DNA from: Adineta ricciae
Lineage: Eukaryota > Rotifera > Eurotatoria > Adinetida > Adinetidae
Length of the DNA stretch: 64,000 nucleotides
Assembly: GCA_905250025.1 (NCBI GenBank)
Contig: CAJNOJ010000400.1
Location: forward strand, 17,791-81,790
Direction: 5' to 3'
Position numbers and translations under genes: made by a program. Of this stretch, positions 23,449 through 37,612 are shown piece by piece. Numbering within the stretch: the stretch's first letter is position 1; every line of letters begins with the position of its first letter. Below the pieces are notes generated by a model. It did not search any database and was not told where the DNA came from. It saw only the letters and a program-made list of their open reading frames with translations.

Positions 23449-24732
23449 ATGTCGATGAATAACTTTGATGCAGAGATGTCTCGGTAAGTACTTTAGCAAC
23501 ATTCTTCCTTTTCTCACAATTTATCTTGAATTTTAGTTTCGAGAACGAGATCTCGAACGTAAACGCGATCAATGGTCCACCACGTATGCCTTTGATGCCA
23601 CCCGTTCCGCCTCCGCCCGGTATGTTTCCACCAATGATGCCGGGAATACCACCACTTCCGCCACCACCACCCAATGTCATGGCTCAATTAATGAACAATA
23701 ATGTTTCTTTGCCTCCTCCTCCTCCAACGAGGCTACCACCGCGGCCTGCTTTTGTACCCCATCAACTTCGGCATCGTGTTCCTCAACAATCGGTACCATT
23801 TCCTTCAACACGAACACAACAGATGCCTCCACGGCACCCTTCACCACCGCCATCAGTAGGAAATTTGCAAAATTCCAATCCTCCTCAACAGCAATCAACA
23901 CTCTCTGCCCAACCATTGTTGTATAAAACACAAACTCCAAATGATAAACCAGCCTCATCGATAGAATCAACTAATCCTATTTCTCAACGTCCGGCTGTAC
24001 AAACACCAGTCATAGAAAATAAACCTGCTACAACACCTAAATTCGATCAGCCTGGTGTCACTAAACTTGAACAACATCCTCATCCAGTTAGCAAGGCATA
24101 CGCATCATCATCGCAAGCAATGGATACTCGTGGTAAAAACGAATCATTGATCTTCTATGAAAATAAGGACCAATTTTGTTTTAGATCATGAAGGTGAAAA
24201 TAGTTCTTCAAAGAAGAAAAGTAAGGCTAAACCGCCAAAAAAAGCTCGCAATGTTCGTATGGCTGGCGGCACTACATGGGAAGATGAAACATTGGCTGAA
24301 TGGGATTCTGGTAAGAATTCTGTCGGATGACAAAACAGCATTCTCAGATATGTTTTTCTTTCTTTCAGATGATTTTCGTTTGTTTTGTGGAGATCTCGGT
24401 AATGAAGTCAATGATGACGTTTTAATACGAGCGTTTAACAAATATCCATCATTTCAAAAAGCGAAAGTTATTCGCGATAAACGTTCAGGAAAAAGTCGTG
24501 GTTACGGTTTTGTATCATTCAAAGATTCTCAAGACTATATTCGTGCCATGCGAGAAATGAACGGTAAAGTTTTTCCTTCTGTATTATTCATTTGCATGTT
24601 CGTCTTGCTTCTTTATTAGGTAAATACGTTGGTAATCGGCCAATCAAACTACGAAAAAGTACATGGCAAGAACGAAATATTGATGTTGTTAAGAAGAAGA
24701 TGAAAGATAAAATCAAGATGGGTCTTAGATGA
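23449..24732 (+). CDS. RBM42: RBM42-like RNA-binding protein
   Basis: RBM42 is a splicing-associated RNA-binding protein. Five exons join in frame. The N-terminal half is a Pro-rich region (PPPPGMFPPMMPG, PPPPPTRLPPRP). It is followed by a conserved block KKARNVRMAGGTTWEDETL and then a C-terminal RRM: RNP2 is LFCGDL, RNP1 is RGYGFVSF, with AFNKYPSFQKAKVIRDKRS between them. The end (GNRPIKLRKSTWQERNIDV, VKKKMKDKIKMGLR) matches RBM42. The arrangement (Pro-rich N-terminus, single RRM at the very C-terminus) is exactly that of the family. AATAAA follows at 24762-24767. Confidence 0.92.
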
Positions 24733-24761
24733 ATGATTGTTCTCTTTTTCTAAATGTATAC

Positions 24762-24767
24762 AATAAA
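24762..24767 (+). terminator. Candidate polyadenylation signal of RBM42
   Basis: AATAAA 30 nt after the stop codon and followed by an A-rich run. Confidence 0.45.
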
Positions 24768-26483
24768 AAAAAGAAAGAAACAATGATTAACTATTCGTCA
24801 TTCTGTTTTATGAACAAATTTCCGATTCCTCATAGACCCTATTTCAGTCATAGCCAAGTTCTCAGTTTACATTTTGTTTTGACCGAAACGATTTTTCTAT
24901 CATATGTCATTTATATGCGCCGAAATCAACCTTCGGCATCAAGAACATTACCTGCTGTAAACAGTTGTAAAGATAAGTAGCTATTTCTTGGCAAAAAAAA
25001 TCATATAACATTACACGTTGTCATGTATGTACTATTTCAGATGGAATATACCTTCCTCGACTCGTGTCGATTCACTGAAAAATATGTAATCGATAGAACA
25101 TCTCGTTTTTTTTACATCATACATATTTTATTGTATGTCGCAATGATCTCGTTTGTTTATAAATAGAACGCACTTTATGTCACTGAATTTTCCCTCTAGA
25201 TTCAAGTCACGCATGATCTCTACCATTTTGTTTCATTGTGAAATAGATATTTTTCCCAAAATGCTTTATTTCGTCGATATTCACATCATACTTCCGTCGA
25301 ACAGAAAAGGTTCAAATAACTAAGAAATTACATGTTGAGAAGTGCAAGTTGATCTCTTGATTGAATTCTTACTATTTTCCTCACGCACAATTACCTACAT
25401 TTTCATGAAAAGAAAGAAAAAGAACTTTTTAGGTCATAATGATAATCGAAGGACAATGTATTCTCTTTATTTAAGCAATCAATAGATGTTGATAAACATC
25501 ATTTCCGTTCACTAATCAAACAAAAGCCACATATGCTATCTACGAATACGTAATGCATGTGAATATTTGTGAGTTAAACATGACAAGCGCGACATAGAAA
25601 TTTATCTTTTATAATTGAATTTAATTGTATGTATTCGATTTTAAAATTAGATGAGAGAAATGACACCTTGTCACATAAGAACACGTATGATGTAGGCGAT
25701 AAACGATCGAATGATAGTAGTTTGTTCTTTTAGTGAAGTGTACTTGGATTCCCATTAGAAAAGTCATTGAAAAACTTATTAATACGTTCGAACCGTTGGG
25801 ATAAATGTGTATTATCCCAGGTGAAATTCTATTCAGGTCAAAGTAGAGTAGAATATTTCCAGTACGGAGAATAAATTAAATCGAAGGCATATATGCATGT
25901 GAATAAAAAATCAAGGTAAAGGTACGAATAATTATCAATAAATGAGAAATGGAAAAAAAAAGAAATTAGTAGGCTGTACTGCGTATCTGATAAGAAAAGT
26001 CATCAGTGTTGACTATTCTTAGCTAACGAGTCAAATGCATGTTTGCTTTCGAAGCACTAGTTGACTTTGAATGTTTTTATCTTGTAGACGAAAAGTTTGT
26101 ATTTCTTCTTTCTGTAATGTATGTAAGTTTTGTTTTTCGTTTCTTGTTTTCTACGTGAGACATACGATGCCGACAACACATGAAGAGACAAAAGAACGAA
26201 CGTTTGAAAAAAAAAGAAGAGAATGAACAAACAGCTAATGAGAAATAGTGATTACAACCAACACACACACACACACACACACAAAGAGAGAAAATGATGA
26301 AGAAAAAGAAGAGTTGACATTGACAAACGAATAAAAATATAAAGAAGAAAAAAGAAAGAGTATAAGTTGATAGTAGTGTTTAAAGAAAAAGAAAACGTCT
26401 TTTTTTTTGTGTTTTGTCAAATTGGTTGCTGACCGGTTGTGTGTATGTGTGTTGTACACAGAAAAAGAATCTATAATAAACAA
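24768..26483. other. Intergenic stretch between RBM42 and 14-3-3 (convergent)
   Basis: AT-rich sequence with a (CA)n run at about 26260-26281. The 3' UTR of the 14-3-3 gene is expected at the right side. No gene recognised. Confidence 0.4.
26260..26281. repeat. (CA)n microsatellite
   Basis: About eleven CA units within the likely 3' flank of the 14-3-3 gene. Confidence 0.85.
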
Positions 26484-27511
26484 TTACTGACGTTCTTCTG
26501 CTGGATTGGCTTCATCTGGATCAGGTGCATCACTTGTCCATAACTATCCAATAAATGTATATGAGAAAATTTATATTTAAATCTTTGTTTTTCTTACCGT
26601 GAGATTGTCTCGGAGTAATTGCATGATCAATGTACTATCTGAAAAGGAAAGTAAAGATATGAGTCATCGACTTGGCGATTATTCATTTGCGAATGACTAA
26701 CCCTTGTATGAATCTTCGTTAAGTGTATCAAGTTCAGCAATGGCATCATCGAAAGCTTGTTTAGCCAAATGACAAGCGCGGTCTGGTGAGTTGAGAATTT
26801 CATAGTAGAAAACAGAGAAGTTCAAAGCAAGACCAAGACGAATTGGATGAGTTGGTTGCATTTGGTTCTTGGCAATTTCGAACGCATCATTGTAAGCACG
26901 TTGGGATTCTTCAATGACTTCTACAGAACAATCAGATATGAATTTTAGAAATGAAGATTGAGATTGTAGTCATGAACATACTTTGACGTTCGTCACCTGT
27001 AGCAACTTCAGCTAAATAACGGTAGTAATCACCCTTCATTTTCAAGTAGAATACTTTTGATTCAGCTGTTGTAGCTTTTGGAACGAGAAATTTATCAAGT
27101 AAGGTCTAAAAAAGACGAGGGGCGTTTCAAACGCGGTGAGAATTGTTGTTGAATACTTACCAAAACTTCTTGACAAATATCTTTCAATTCCTTTTCGATC
27201 TTCTCGCGATATTCTTTGGCCATTTGTTGTTTACGTTCTGAACCTTCGGTTTTTTGTTCAATACTTGAAATCACACGCCACGATGAACGACGGGCTCCAA
27301 CAACATTTTTGTAGGCAACCGAAAGTAAGTTACGTTCTTCATTGGTTAATTCACTGTTTGATTCAGTGACCTTTTTCATTGCGTTGGCCATATCGTCATA
27401 TCTAGATTTTCAAAATATGAAAATGGTGGTGAAAAGTTTCGAATGAGATTCATACCGTTCGGCTTGTTCGGCTAATTTGGCACGTTGTACTTCTTCTTCC
27501 TTGTTCGACAT
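26484..27511 (-). CDS. 14-3-3 protein (zeta-like)
   Basis: 14-3-3 dimers bind phosphoserine/threonine peptides in many signalling proteins. Five exons join in frame from 27511 ([20 protein letters not shown]). The family signatures are complete: [85 protein letters not shown]. The acidic C-terminus is short ([10 protein letters not shown]). Phosphopeptide-binding Lys and Arg (in [13 protein letters not shown]) and the second Arg/Tyr pair ([10 protein letters not shown]) are intact. The sequence resembles zeta/beta more than epsilon isoforms, since it lacks the epsilon N-terminal form. About 245 residues, the usual length. Confidence 0.96.
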
Positions 27512-29506
27512 GATTGTTGATTATTTGACTTGGTGAATGTGAAATTTGAAAGTAAGCAGAGCTAATTAGATCTATAGAAGTAATGCGAATGAAAAATATA
27601 GAGTATATATACGCAAATCCAGTGTAATGAAAAAAGAAAGAGACGCAAGAGAGGGTGAGAGAGAGAGAGAGAAAACGAGGGAAGAAGAGAAAAAGACGAC
27701 AAAAAATATATTGTACAATTTAGAAAGTTCGATCTTTGCCCGTTCCCAGAATGCGTCAGGAAGAGAAGGCGTAGGCATACAGCGGGGAGGTGCATGTATG
27801 TGAGCAAAAGATAGACTAAATGTATTTATTTGCTTCTCATTCTCTCTTCGTCTTCTTCTTCTTCTCTCTCTCTCTCTCTCTCTCTCTTTCGATCGCACAC
27901 ATCAGGCAGGAACAGCGAGCAAGTAGCGCTTAGCATACACAGGCTGAAACGTTTACTATGATTAGTCACCCGAATAAACAGAACGAACATCGGACGGAGA
28001 ACAAACGCTATTATACAACGCAGCGTCATTGCTTAGCAACCGACTAAGACAGAAACGAACGAGATTATCGTTTTGAAATGAAAAGATGTCGCCAGCGGCA
28101 ATCCCCAAACGATTTACGACCGTGTACTTGCATTCGCTCGATCTCGATGTGTGTATATTGAATGAACACTCATTTCTCTTCTCATTCATCATCGTCGCCG
28201 ACCGGATATATGTACTTGAGTTGGAAGAAGGTTCACCATTGATAAGTGTAGAATAAGCAACGATTTGATAGAGGTAGAAATTAACATGAACCTTATCAAA
28301 TTTGATTTCATCGTTTTTTCTTTTTCGCTCAATAAATTTTATGAATCTAATCAAATGAATCAATCATTGTCAAGATGAGTTTGGATTCAAATATATTCCT
28401 ATTTAGTTCATCAATTTCATTCGAAAAACGTATTCTCTTTATTTAAGGCTTCTTCAACTTTCATGTAATTTACGTCTGGATAAACTCTTCCTAATGAGAC
28501 ACATCAAGCGTGAAATGATTTTCTCTTTTGTGTAGGAGAAAAAAAAACATACATTTTACTTGTCCTTCACATAAAAATAGGCAGAAAGATCTGCTCTTCC
28601 TGATCAGTCGTTTCAGATTAAAGAGATAGTTATCATGAATAATCATAACGAATCACACGATTCTGTAAATAGACAACTTTGATATTTTCTTCTCGGGGAT
28701 TAGAAAAAGAAAGAAATCCTCCTTAATGGATCAATATGTTTCAGCGTAATGCCTTCAATGAAAGCTAAAGGATCACAGATTCTTCTTCTTCATCTTAGTT
28801 ACGAAACACGCAAAGATAGGAAATGAAATTTGATAGCATGAAATACTCCTTACTTTCTTCCGAGTAAATGTTACATGAATATTTATATGAACATCTCTTC
28901 GTCTTTTCTTCTCGGAAATCTAGTAAATCATTCAATGTTTATCTCAATTTCTTCGTTGTTTAGACATGCAGAAAATCCTTTGAAAAAGACAAAGAAACAA
29001 ACTAGTAACGTCTTAATTACATAGAAATGTCCTAGTTTTCAACAGGAAACGAACTCTTTTTGAAACACAACTAAGTGCAAAACAGTCCTAAATATAGGAG
29101 GTTAAATAATATTATTAGACAGAAGAAAATTAGCAGTTAACACGTTCTATTCGTCTTCAAATATAGTAACTATGCATGTTTGGCATGTATATCGTGTTTC
29201 ATTCTAATTAACTATAGATTATGTGTGGGGTTCATCGATATTTTTGAGATATTTATATAAAACTAGAGTAAGTCGCCGTAAAAATGTCTGATTTATTCTT
29301 TTCAATCGAAGAAAAATCGCTAAACCCAATAAGCACCTAGAAGAAACGGTTGAACACTGTTAGCGCTGATTGGTTTTTTGCTATGAAACAGAAAACAATT
29401 TGGTACATATAAGACAATCTGAACGGAAAGCGACAGGAACGACAAACTGATATGAAACCTAATCCTAAAAAAGTTCATTATCAACGATGAATAAAATGAT
29501 CACATA
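27512..29506. other. Intergenic stretch between 14-3-3 and the multi-Tudor gene
   Basis: Contains the 14-3-3 upstream region with GA/CT-rich tracts at about 27657-27672 and 27864-27888, which may act as GAGA-like promoter-proximal sequence. The remainder, up to the Tudor gene's last exon, shows no gene. Confidence 0.4.
27864..27888. repeat. (CT)n microsatellite upstream of 14-3-3
   Basis: Run of about 12 CT units about 360 nt upstream of the 14-3-3 start, after a CTT-rich stretch. Confidence 0.85.
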
Positions 29507-32500
29507 TTAATCCGATGATTTTGGAGGATCTGTCTCATTTTTGGCAGGATCAGATGGAGTATTTTCAGTTGCTGCAGTTATTTCTTGATTGTTTGATGGA
29601 ACTTCTGAAGCAATTTCAAGAACTTTTTCATCCGATGTCGATTGTTCATTTGCATTTTCGGGTTGAACGTCAGTAATAGTTGGAACGAGATCGGACGAGG
29701 TTAATAGAACCTGCTCATCTTCTTCGATATTATCTGGCTCTTCCTAGGAACAAAAGAATACAATATTAATGAATATAATCCTCAAAGATTAATATAGAAA
29801 AAAGAAAATTTATGGGTCGTGCATGTTTCACTAAATGATCAGATAATTCTTAATTCTGATTAATTAAAAACCAATCTTCGAGCATATCTGAGTCAAGAAC
29901 TAGGCTAACATTGGCTCCTATTCAAATTTATCGATTCGTATAGTTTGACACTCATTTTCTCAAAAGTCAGAAAGGAACTTTCTCGTCTTACCTTCGTGTC
30001 ATCTCCTTCATTAGTGAGATATTGACTGTTAACAACATCTTTATTTTCTCTGACGAGTATCACCAATAAACATTGATCATCGGTTTTGCTTTGAACAATA
30101 ATTGTCACATCTTCAGTTTCTTGAATATGCTGAATGACTTCTTCTATTGCTTTTCTTTCGTTCACATCGTCTATTCCATGCAATCGACATTGATTTGCTA
30201 ATGGCGATTGACGATAAATTCCTTCATCGGGTAACACGTACAATTGCTCAGAAGTTACATTCAATAAAACATTTCCGTAATCAATACATTTAACATCGTA
30301 GCTTGCATCAGTCATTGATAAAATTTCTCCACGATAAAATTTATTTTCTTCAGTCGAAACGATGCATAAGTTACCGATTGACCATTGATCCTGACGAGTT
30401 TTTTCACACAAAGGCAATTGTTCTTCCAATTCACAAACATGAAGGTTTCCATTCGGTATGACATGAATATAAAAGTAATCCTGATCGGTCGCACATATCT
30501 TCGCGATGAATGTAGCTCCCGGCTCTATTGTGACTGCTTCAACTTGTTCGGCAGATACTGATCGGTTGTAAATGCTATCCTCGTTCTCGATTTTCACATG
30601 AATTGTACACGCATTTTCATCGACAATATAGAAATCAATCGGTTCATTTAATTGCTCTGCTAATAATGCTTGAACGACATCGTTCCAGGTGTCAGTTGTA
30701 ATACCAGCTAGAGTGTATCCATGGGCTTGAGGTTCGATTTGCTTTAATTCATCTGAATATGGGTATAAATGTGCAGTTGGAACGTTTTCATCAATGTTGC
30801 CGTAGTCGAGAAAATAAACATTGTAGGAATCGAACGTTGCGGAATGAGATTCAATTCGAGCACGATAAAAGTTGCCATCGACACTGAATTTTGCGATGAC
30901 ATAGGAGCCGATTTCATAGGATGATTCGTGCTGATCTGCATCGGTAATTGTTTCTATTAATTCTGTGATCTTATTAATAATATCGTCGGATTCAGGTAAT
31001 AATTGAATATATACGAATGGTTTATCCTCCTCGATGTGTGTCAGAATTCCTTGCCGATATTTCGATGAAGTTTCTAGAAGAAAAGGAAATATACGATCAT
31101 AATCGATGACTAAATTCAATACATACCTTCTACTCCAGTCTCCGATTCATCGGTAATCGCCGGTTTTAAGACATCCGATGTGTTTTCATCTGTAGGCACA
31201 ATATTTTCAATTGTTGGTATTTCAGCTTTGACTGGAATTTGCTTCTGTTCTTCGACTTCTGTTGTGCTTGGTTTCTCACTAATTTCTACTTGAGGATCGT
31301 ATCCAAATTTTTCATTAATACACGTATTTTTGTTATAAAGGATGACATTATGAACTTTATCTTGCTGGTTGATAACTGCATATTCGATGCCATCAGAGTC
31401 CGACATTTCTTTGAGATATTCAAATGCATCGTTGACTTTCTCTACTGGTATGCCATATAAGTGACATTCCTTGCTTTGAGGTGGATATTTGCTCAAACTT
31501 TCACTACATCTTTTCAATGAATCTTTTGGACACGAACTAACATTGCCAAAATCGATAAAACAGACGTTAACGTCGTTTTCGGAGGCATTCGATGCGATAA
31601 TAGCGCGATACGGTTCATCGTCAAAGTTCGCGAGAACAACTGCATCGGATGTTAATTCCTTTACTTCATCGAATGAAAGTATGGGAGCAGTTTCATTTTC
31701 TTGTTCTACAAGTTCAGCAATTTCTTCTGCAGTTTTGGCATCATCTTGAATATAAAATCGTTGTTGTTCCTTTTCGATATGCACAATCGCACATGGTACA
31801 CGTTTTAACGTCACTTCGGTCTTCAGCCTGAAAGAGAAAAAGATGCGTTCTCAGATTTCTCCGCCAACCCACTGTTCAGTATCTTACTTGATAGCATTGA
31901 TATCCAACAATAGTTTACGAAAATCGTCCGATTCGAGAAGATATTTACCATCCGCAGTTTTGCCTTCGATTTTTCCACTATATTCCTTTTCAATACAGTT
32001 TTGAATTATACTCTCTATACTAGTAGTTTTAACACCTAAAGAAACAATATGATTTCTATGTTCTCGGTTCTACAGTGACAAAATACCTTGCGTATTTTTA
32101 AATGTGCATCGATAAGCATATGGAGTAGTCGTACAATATTTCTTTGCTAATTGTCGAATGGAATTGGAATCAACATTAGACGGGTCACCAAAATCAATAA
32201 AACGAACTTTCAAGCTGGTTACACCAGTGGAAAGAACAATAGCTGAAAGACATAAGACATGTATAAATTCTCGAAAGTGTATGTCAACGCCTATTACCTC
32301 GATACCAACATTCATCCGTGCTACGTGCCAAACATGCTTGACCGACTTTGAATGAGCTCAGACTAGCTTCGGGTGACTGCTTGAACTCAGTTTGTAAAGT
32401 TCCAGTAAGTCGTGATAATTCGTCAGCTTTCGACATCAATTGGATGAAAAAGTCATTTGGTGATTCAATGTGACTTATGACAAATTTGAAGGTTCCTTGA

Positions 32501-35500
32501 GGTACTTCAGCATCAGTAAAACAATCACCGGCTTCAAAGTTAGCACTAGCCGATCGCATCGTTGACCAGCTATGATTTGTACTAGACAATGATCTATTTT
32601 CTGAGTTTAATTGTAAGTCGCTATTATCACGCTCTCGATATCCGCCGCGGCCACCAGCGCCACGGCTACCCGGTCCGCTTCCGAAGCCACCTAAAGTCAT
32701 GACATAGAATCTGATAATCATTCCTCTCATTGCAATCTCATACCTCCACGTTGTCCTCGACCATCACGGTTGTTTAAACCACCGCGTTGATTTTGAAAGA
32801 CCCCATCGTTACGATCTCCACGATTGTTGTTGAAACCTTGTGAGCGAAATGTACTATTCTCGTTGTGGCTATCTCGATCTTTGAAAAATAGCGATTTGTA
32901 TTTGTTATTGATAGAAATATGAAATTTTCTAGTGAATGCTTACCACCGCGGTTAAAAGCGCCTCCTCGTCCTCGTTCTCGTCCTCCTCCTGCAACGGTAG
33001 AAGCGCAATTCATTGCTCAGTTTTTTTCAACAAATTACATACGATTAAATCCACCGGAGAAATGAGAACCACTTTCATTGTTATTATGGTCACTGTTTCG
33101 ATCTAAATTACGACTGCTAAAGCCACTATGACCTATTACATATACACATTTAATCCAATTACCCTAACTATTGTTAAATTACCTCTTCGGTCTGCGAAGC
33201 CATTTCCACCACGGTTGCTAAAGCCGCCTCGTGGAGTATTACCCTCATTTCTTTGAGAAAAGCCACCTCCGCTCATTTGTTTTTCATTGTTATCATATGT
33301 TTGAAAACTTCCTATAATCAAATATCAGTTTCATATCACAACTGACTCCACTCATACCAGATGATCGTTTTTGGTCAAATGCTGAGGATTGCTGTTCACG
33401 GAAACGATTTTGGTTATTGTTTGGAAATGTTTTACTGGCATCTTGTCTTTGATTATTACCAAATTGAGATGAGCCCGATGATTGTCGATTGAAAGATTGT
33501 TGATTTGAATTGTTATTGAAAGTTGATCTCACATTCGAATCGTTATTCCATGTATTTTTTGATCCACTCGATTCAACTGTGAATGATCCTTGTGGCAACC
33601 GTGTACCGGCGTTAGAAAAACGTGACATTGGCTCGTTGGATGAAGTTGGTGCAGACGAAGCTTGATTATCACCACCGAATCGGCCCACTCCCGGACGTAC
33701 AGCACCCGTTAGAAGTTTAGGTGGAGGATGTAAAACATCAGATCGTTGACCCATATTCGGTCGCTCTCCACTGAGAGTCGGTCCGCCTGTTGATGGAAAT
33801 CTAGTATTCGAGTTATTGAAGACTCTTGAACTAAAATGAATTTTATCAGTAATCAACGGAAATAGTATTTTGTTTACCCGAATAAAGTATGTTGTGTGGG
33901 GTCAACATTGCCTTTCGTATTTGCATTAGGAGATGTTACCTGAAAAGAAAGATCGATATTTTGATTCTTTTCAATATGAACAAAAATGAAAAACAGATAA
34001 ATACAATTTTATCACTGGAAAGAAGCTTATCATAGACAGATTGACCATCAGGTAAATCGACGTAAGCGTCATAACAGTCAGAAGTGACTTGGCCTGTTAG
34101 TTGTACATGAACATGTTGATTGAGTATAAGTTTCTTTAGATTACGTGTAACATGAGTTGAATTTTGCTGAAAAATTCAAAAATGAAATGTTGCGTCAAAC
34201 AAACTTGTAGCATACTCTTTCATCGTAACCGTTCAGACGAAGTGGTACAGCAAATGGTGGTACTGATGAATATCCTTTTTCAGGTGCTAATAATTCTGAT
34301 CGATCAACGATAATTTCATCACCACGGTCGATCAATTTAACCGACACACGTGATCCATGTTCGAATCGTCTACATGGAAAAAAAAAGATTAGAGAATTAG
34401 GAGAAAATCATTTTCATTGAATTACTTTAGAATCACACGATGATACTTCTCGTCCTGTTGTATAACAAATAGTTCTCCTTCCGACGCGGGTTTAACATTG
34501 ACAGTTTCATCGTTGCCAGAATGATTGTAATGTTTTTGTAAATGGTCTGAAAAATTTTGGAATTCCTTGTCACGATTTTGGGAAAGACCATAGAATTCTA
34601 CAGCACTATGAACTTGAAGTATCGTATAAATTCCATTCTCTAATTATCGAGATAGGTAATTCACATGTAGGAAGAAGAATATCTAAACTCACGTGGCGCC
34701 ATCGTAGCAACATGAGCCTGTGCATTGTTATTCCTTCTGAAATGATTGATTGATAATGTTTGCAAAATAATCGAAATGATCTGGAACTTACGATCTATTC
34801 GACGTCGATGAGACTGTAATAGTTCCCGATGTAGGATCGAATGAACGCATCTGTGATTGCTGAGCCATAGTGTTTGGATTATTTCCAAAGGCAGATCTTG
34901 ACTGCTCATTTTGTTGCAATGCTGATCTTGCAAATTTCAATCCTCCGGAAGCCAGTTGATTTTGGATATATGTTGCCCGTGGATTTCGATCGGAAGTAAA
35001 AGCTGAACGTTCTGATGGATGCATTTTAGTACGAGCAACGAGATTTCTCTCACACAGAAATGTACCAAGATCTCCTGCTTCTACAATACACAAACAAAGC
35101 AATGAGAATATTGATTTGTTTAATCTAGTTGTTTTTGTTTTTCTTCACAAAATATCTATGAAGTATGTAGACCAAGATAAAATGTGTAAACAACAATTAT
35201 GAAAAGAATGCTTGCGTCTAATTAATTAATGACATTCGAAATATGTAAAAAATGAATGGAAAAGTTAAAATCATGTGAATTGAAGAGAGAAGTAAATGAA
35301 CTATTTCTATAAAATCGTTTTTACCCAGTATTTGAATACATCTGTTAGATAAACACAGAAACCAATACAACACGTTTGCTCACGCGACAGATAGCGCTAC
35401 TAATCGAAAGGGGAACAAGCTCTTTCCATTTCGGCATCTACCGAAAAAATATACATTGTACGCTAATTGATTTAAGCAACAAAGTATTAGTTGAAACTAC

Positions 35501-37166
35501 ATTCATCCTGAAATTTTCGATGTTACTCAAATATTCAGTACAAAGGCCTAGTCATTGACATGTGCCTAGTTGATAACATTGAAATCACGTAATGTTCTAT
35601 AAAACTGATTCGTACGTTTTTCATTACTTACTGGGAATATCTATCTCTATGTCATAACATATTTGGTCATATTTTGCACATATTTTACATGTAACATTAT
35701 TCGTCAAAAGTCGAGTAATTTCGTCATGTACTGGATCATCAGATGTCCAGATCGATTGCTCATTGAAGTTCATTGGACACACATTAAACAGTCGACATGG
35801 AATGGCAAAAGCCGGTTTGCGTTGAAACTCTTCTGGAAGTGGACGAATATTATGTATTGAAGTATATTCATATTGACCAATATCCGTGAAAAACACACAA
35901 ATTCTCGATGAAGTTAGATTGATATCTTTAACAAAACGAAAAACGTATGACTAAATCAATTCATTACTTCCCAGCAAACCCGTTATGATAGCACGATGCC
36001 ATATTGCGTGATTATCCTGCACTGCCATCATTTGATCTTTTGCAGGCGGTGTTATGGTTCGGAGATCGTGCACCGCCTGTTGCAAATCAGTTTGGAACTA
36101 GTGGAAAAGTAGAGACAATGATAGTAAACAAGATATTTCTTCGATATTAGTGTTTACACTAGTATGTGCGTTGAATTTTTCTTTTAGATAAACATAGAAG
36201 TGACTTGGACTGATGTAATAGAGTATTCGAATTTGATATGACTGATTCAATTCTAACTTCTCCATTGGAATAACTACGAATAAGACAAAAGAAGATGAAT
36301 GATCATAAAGAGTATTGTTCGGCATACATTTGTATAGATGTTTATCAGTAGGTCGTATCGTTGGACGTTGAGATTGGTATCGCTCTATAATTCGTAAAAA
36401 AGAAGATTCGTTTCGTTTGTCGACATGTGCGGAATCTTACCGAAATCTTTATTTATAGGTATTTTCGAATTCTTTTCAGCGATTTCAACTTCGGAAATAT
36501 CTCTTATTTCGTTATAATTAACAAATTTTGCGAAAAGAAATGTTGTCGTTAGTCGCGAACGAAATTCCTCCACAATGTCGAGTGGCCAACCGTCGATCGG
36601 CTTTATCAAATTAGCCAATGAACAGTGAAATGCTAGACGATTTAAAACAAAGTATCTTTCCTAGAAAAAATAAAAACGTAAAATCTTTCACCAATTCATA
36701 CTTTCACTCATTTCTTACATGCAAAGGTCGAAGAAATTGAATCGGTACACATTGAACATCGCCGTAATCTAATTTGAACACACTTGCATGACCGTTCGAA
36801 TCTATCTGACGTATTAAACCACGATACCAGTCTTCACTTTCAGATGGGCACGCACAGTAATCACCGACGTTCAACATCTCGTCTGGTTTCAAAGGTTTTC
36901 TAAAAGAAGAAATTCGTGTAATGCTTCCGAAAAGCGACGACATTTACGTTAACGAGTCCGAATATTCATCGTAGAGTTCTTGACCAAGTTTTCCAAGTGA
37001 ATCTCGAAATAATTCCGAATACAAATAGAAATCTACGGAGAAAACTTTAATGAAAATTTCATCAAATAATCAACAGCATACCATTGAGATCGTTGACATG
37101 TGCGACGTAAACTCGTTCAGTTGAACCAACGTGATGATTCAACGTTGGAATTTCCAATTTATCCAT
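29507..37166 (-). CDS. Large seven-Tudor-domain protein with internal RG/GGF-rich block (piRNA/germ-granule scaffold type)
   Basis: Multi-Tudor proteins bind symmetrically dimethylated arginines of PIWI/AGO tails and build germ granules. More than 20 exons join from 37166 (MDKLEIPTLNHHVGSTERV) to 29507. Tudor cores, N to C: DWYRGLIRQ...LDYGD; IWHRAII...FTDIGQ; KYHRVILK...LIDRGD; CWYRGAIV...FIDFGD; PYRAIIAS...FIDFGN; FYRARIES...FLDYGN; FYRGEILS...CIDYGN. Domains 2 and 3 are more divergent. Between Tudor 3 and 4 (about 32.6-33.8 kb) lies a low-complexity block rich in Asn, Ser, Gly and RG/RGG (GGFSQRNEG, FSNRGGNG, GRERGRGG, GSRGAGGRGG). The tail is acidic and Pro/Ser-rich. A longer intron of about 540 nt (35.09-35.63 kb) precedes the conserved AGDLGTFLCERNLV. 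One gene is favoured because joins stay in frame throughout, but two adjacent genes cannot be excluded. Confidence 0.8.
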
Positions 37167-37612
37167 GAAAATCTGAAACTTATATCAATTAGATATGAAA
37201 CACAAGCAAACCAACTGACCACGTGTGTGTAAAGTTAAATGAAAAAGAAAACGATCAATAGATTAGGAGCGCCACAATCGAGTTCCTCATTCATATCCAC
37301 CGATTCAAGTTTCACCCAGCCGGTCTATGTTAACGGATTTTAATCGGTGGTTTTGTGGCATAGGTACGAAGAATAGTTTTCTTTATGATCATTTACTCTT
37401 CGCTGTTTTATATTTCCTGACGGAGAAAAGTTTCATGCAACAGAAAAGAACCGGTTGAGATTCGCGGAACGTGCGCAAAAAATATCAAAAAATATCAAAT
37501 GAACAACAAAGAAAAAAAAAGAGAAACTGGTAAGATTTTTAAGATGAGTAGCTTGAAAAAAAATGCAACGCCACCGGCGCGAAAAAAAGTATTCACTATA
37601 CGCCGGAATGTT
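37167..37612. other. Short intergenic gap between Tudor and PP5 genes
   Basis: About 450 nt holding the Tudor promoter and the PP5 3' end, both genes being on the minus strand. No open frame of note. Confidence 0.45.

Noticed and set aside
33000-33800. RG/Asn-rich block as a separate low-complexity gene
   Set aside because: The exons join in frame to Tudor-coding exons on both sides, so it is treated as an internal part of one protein.
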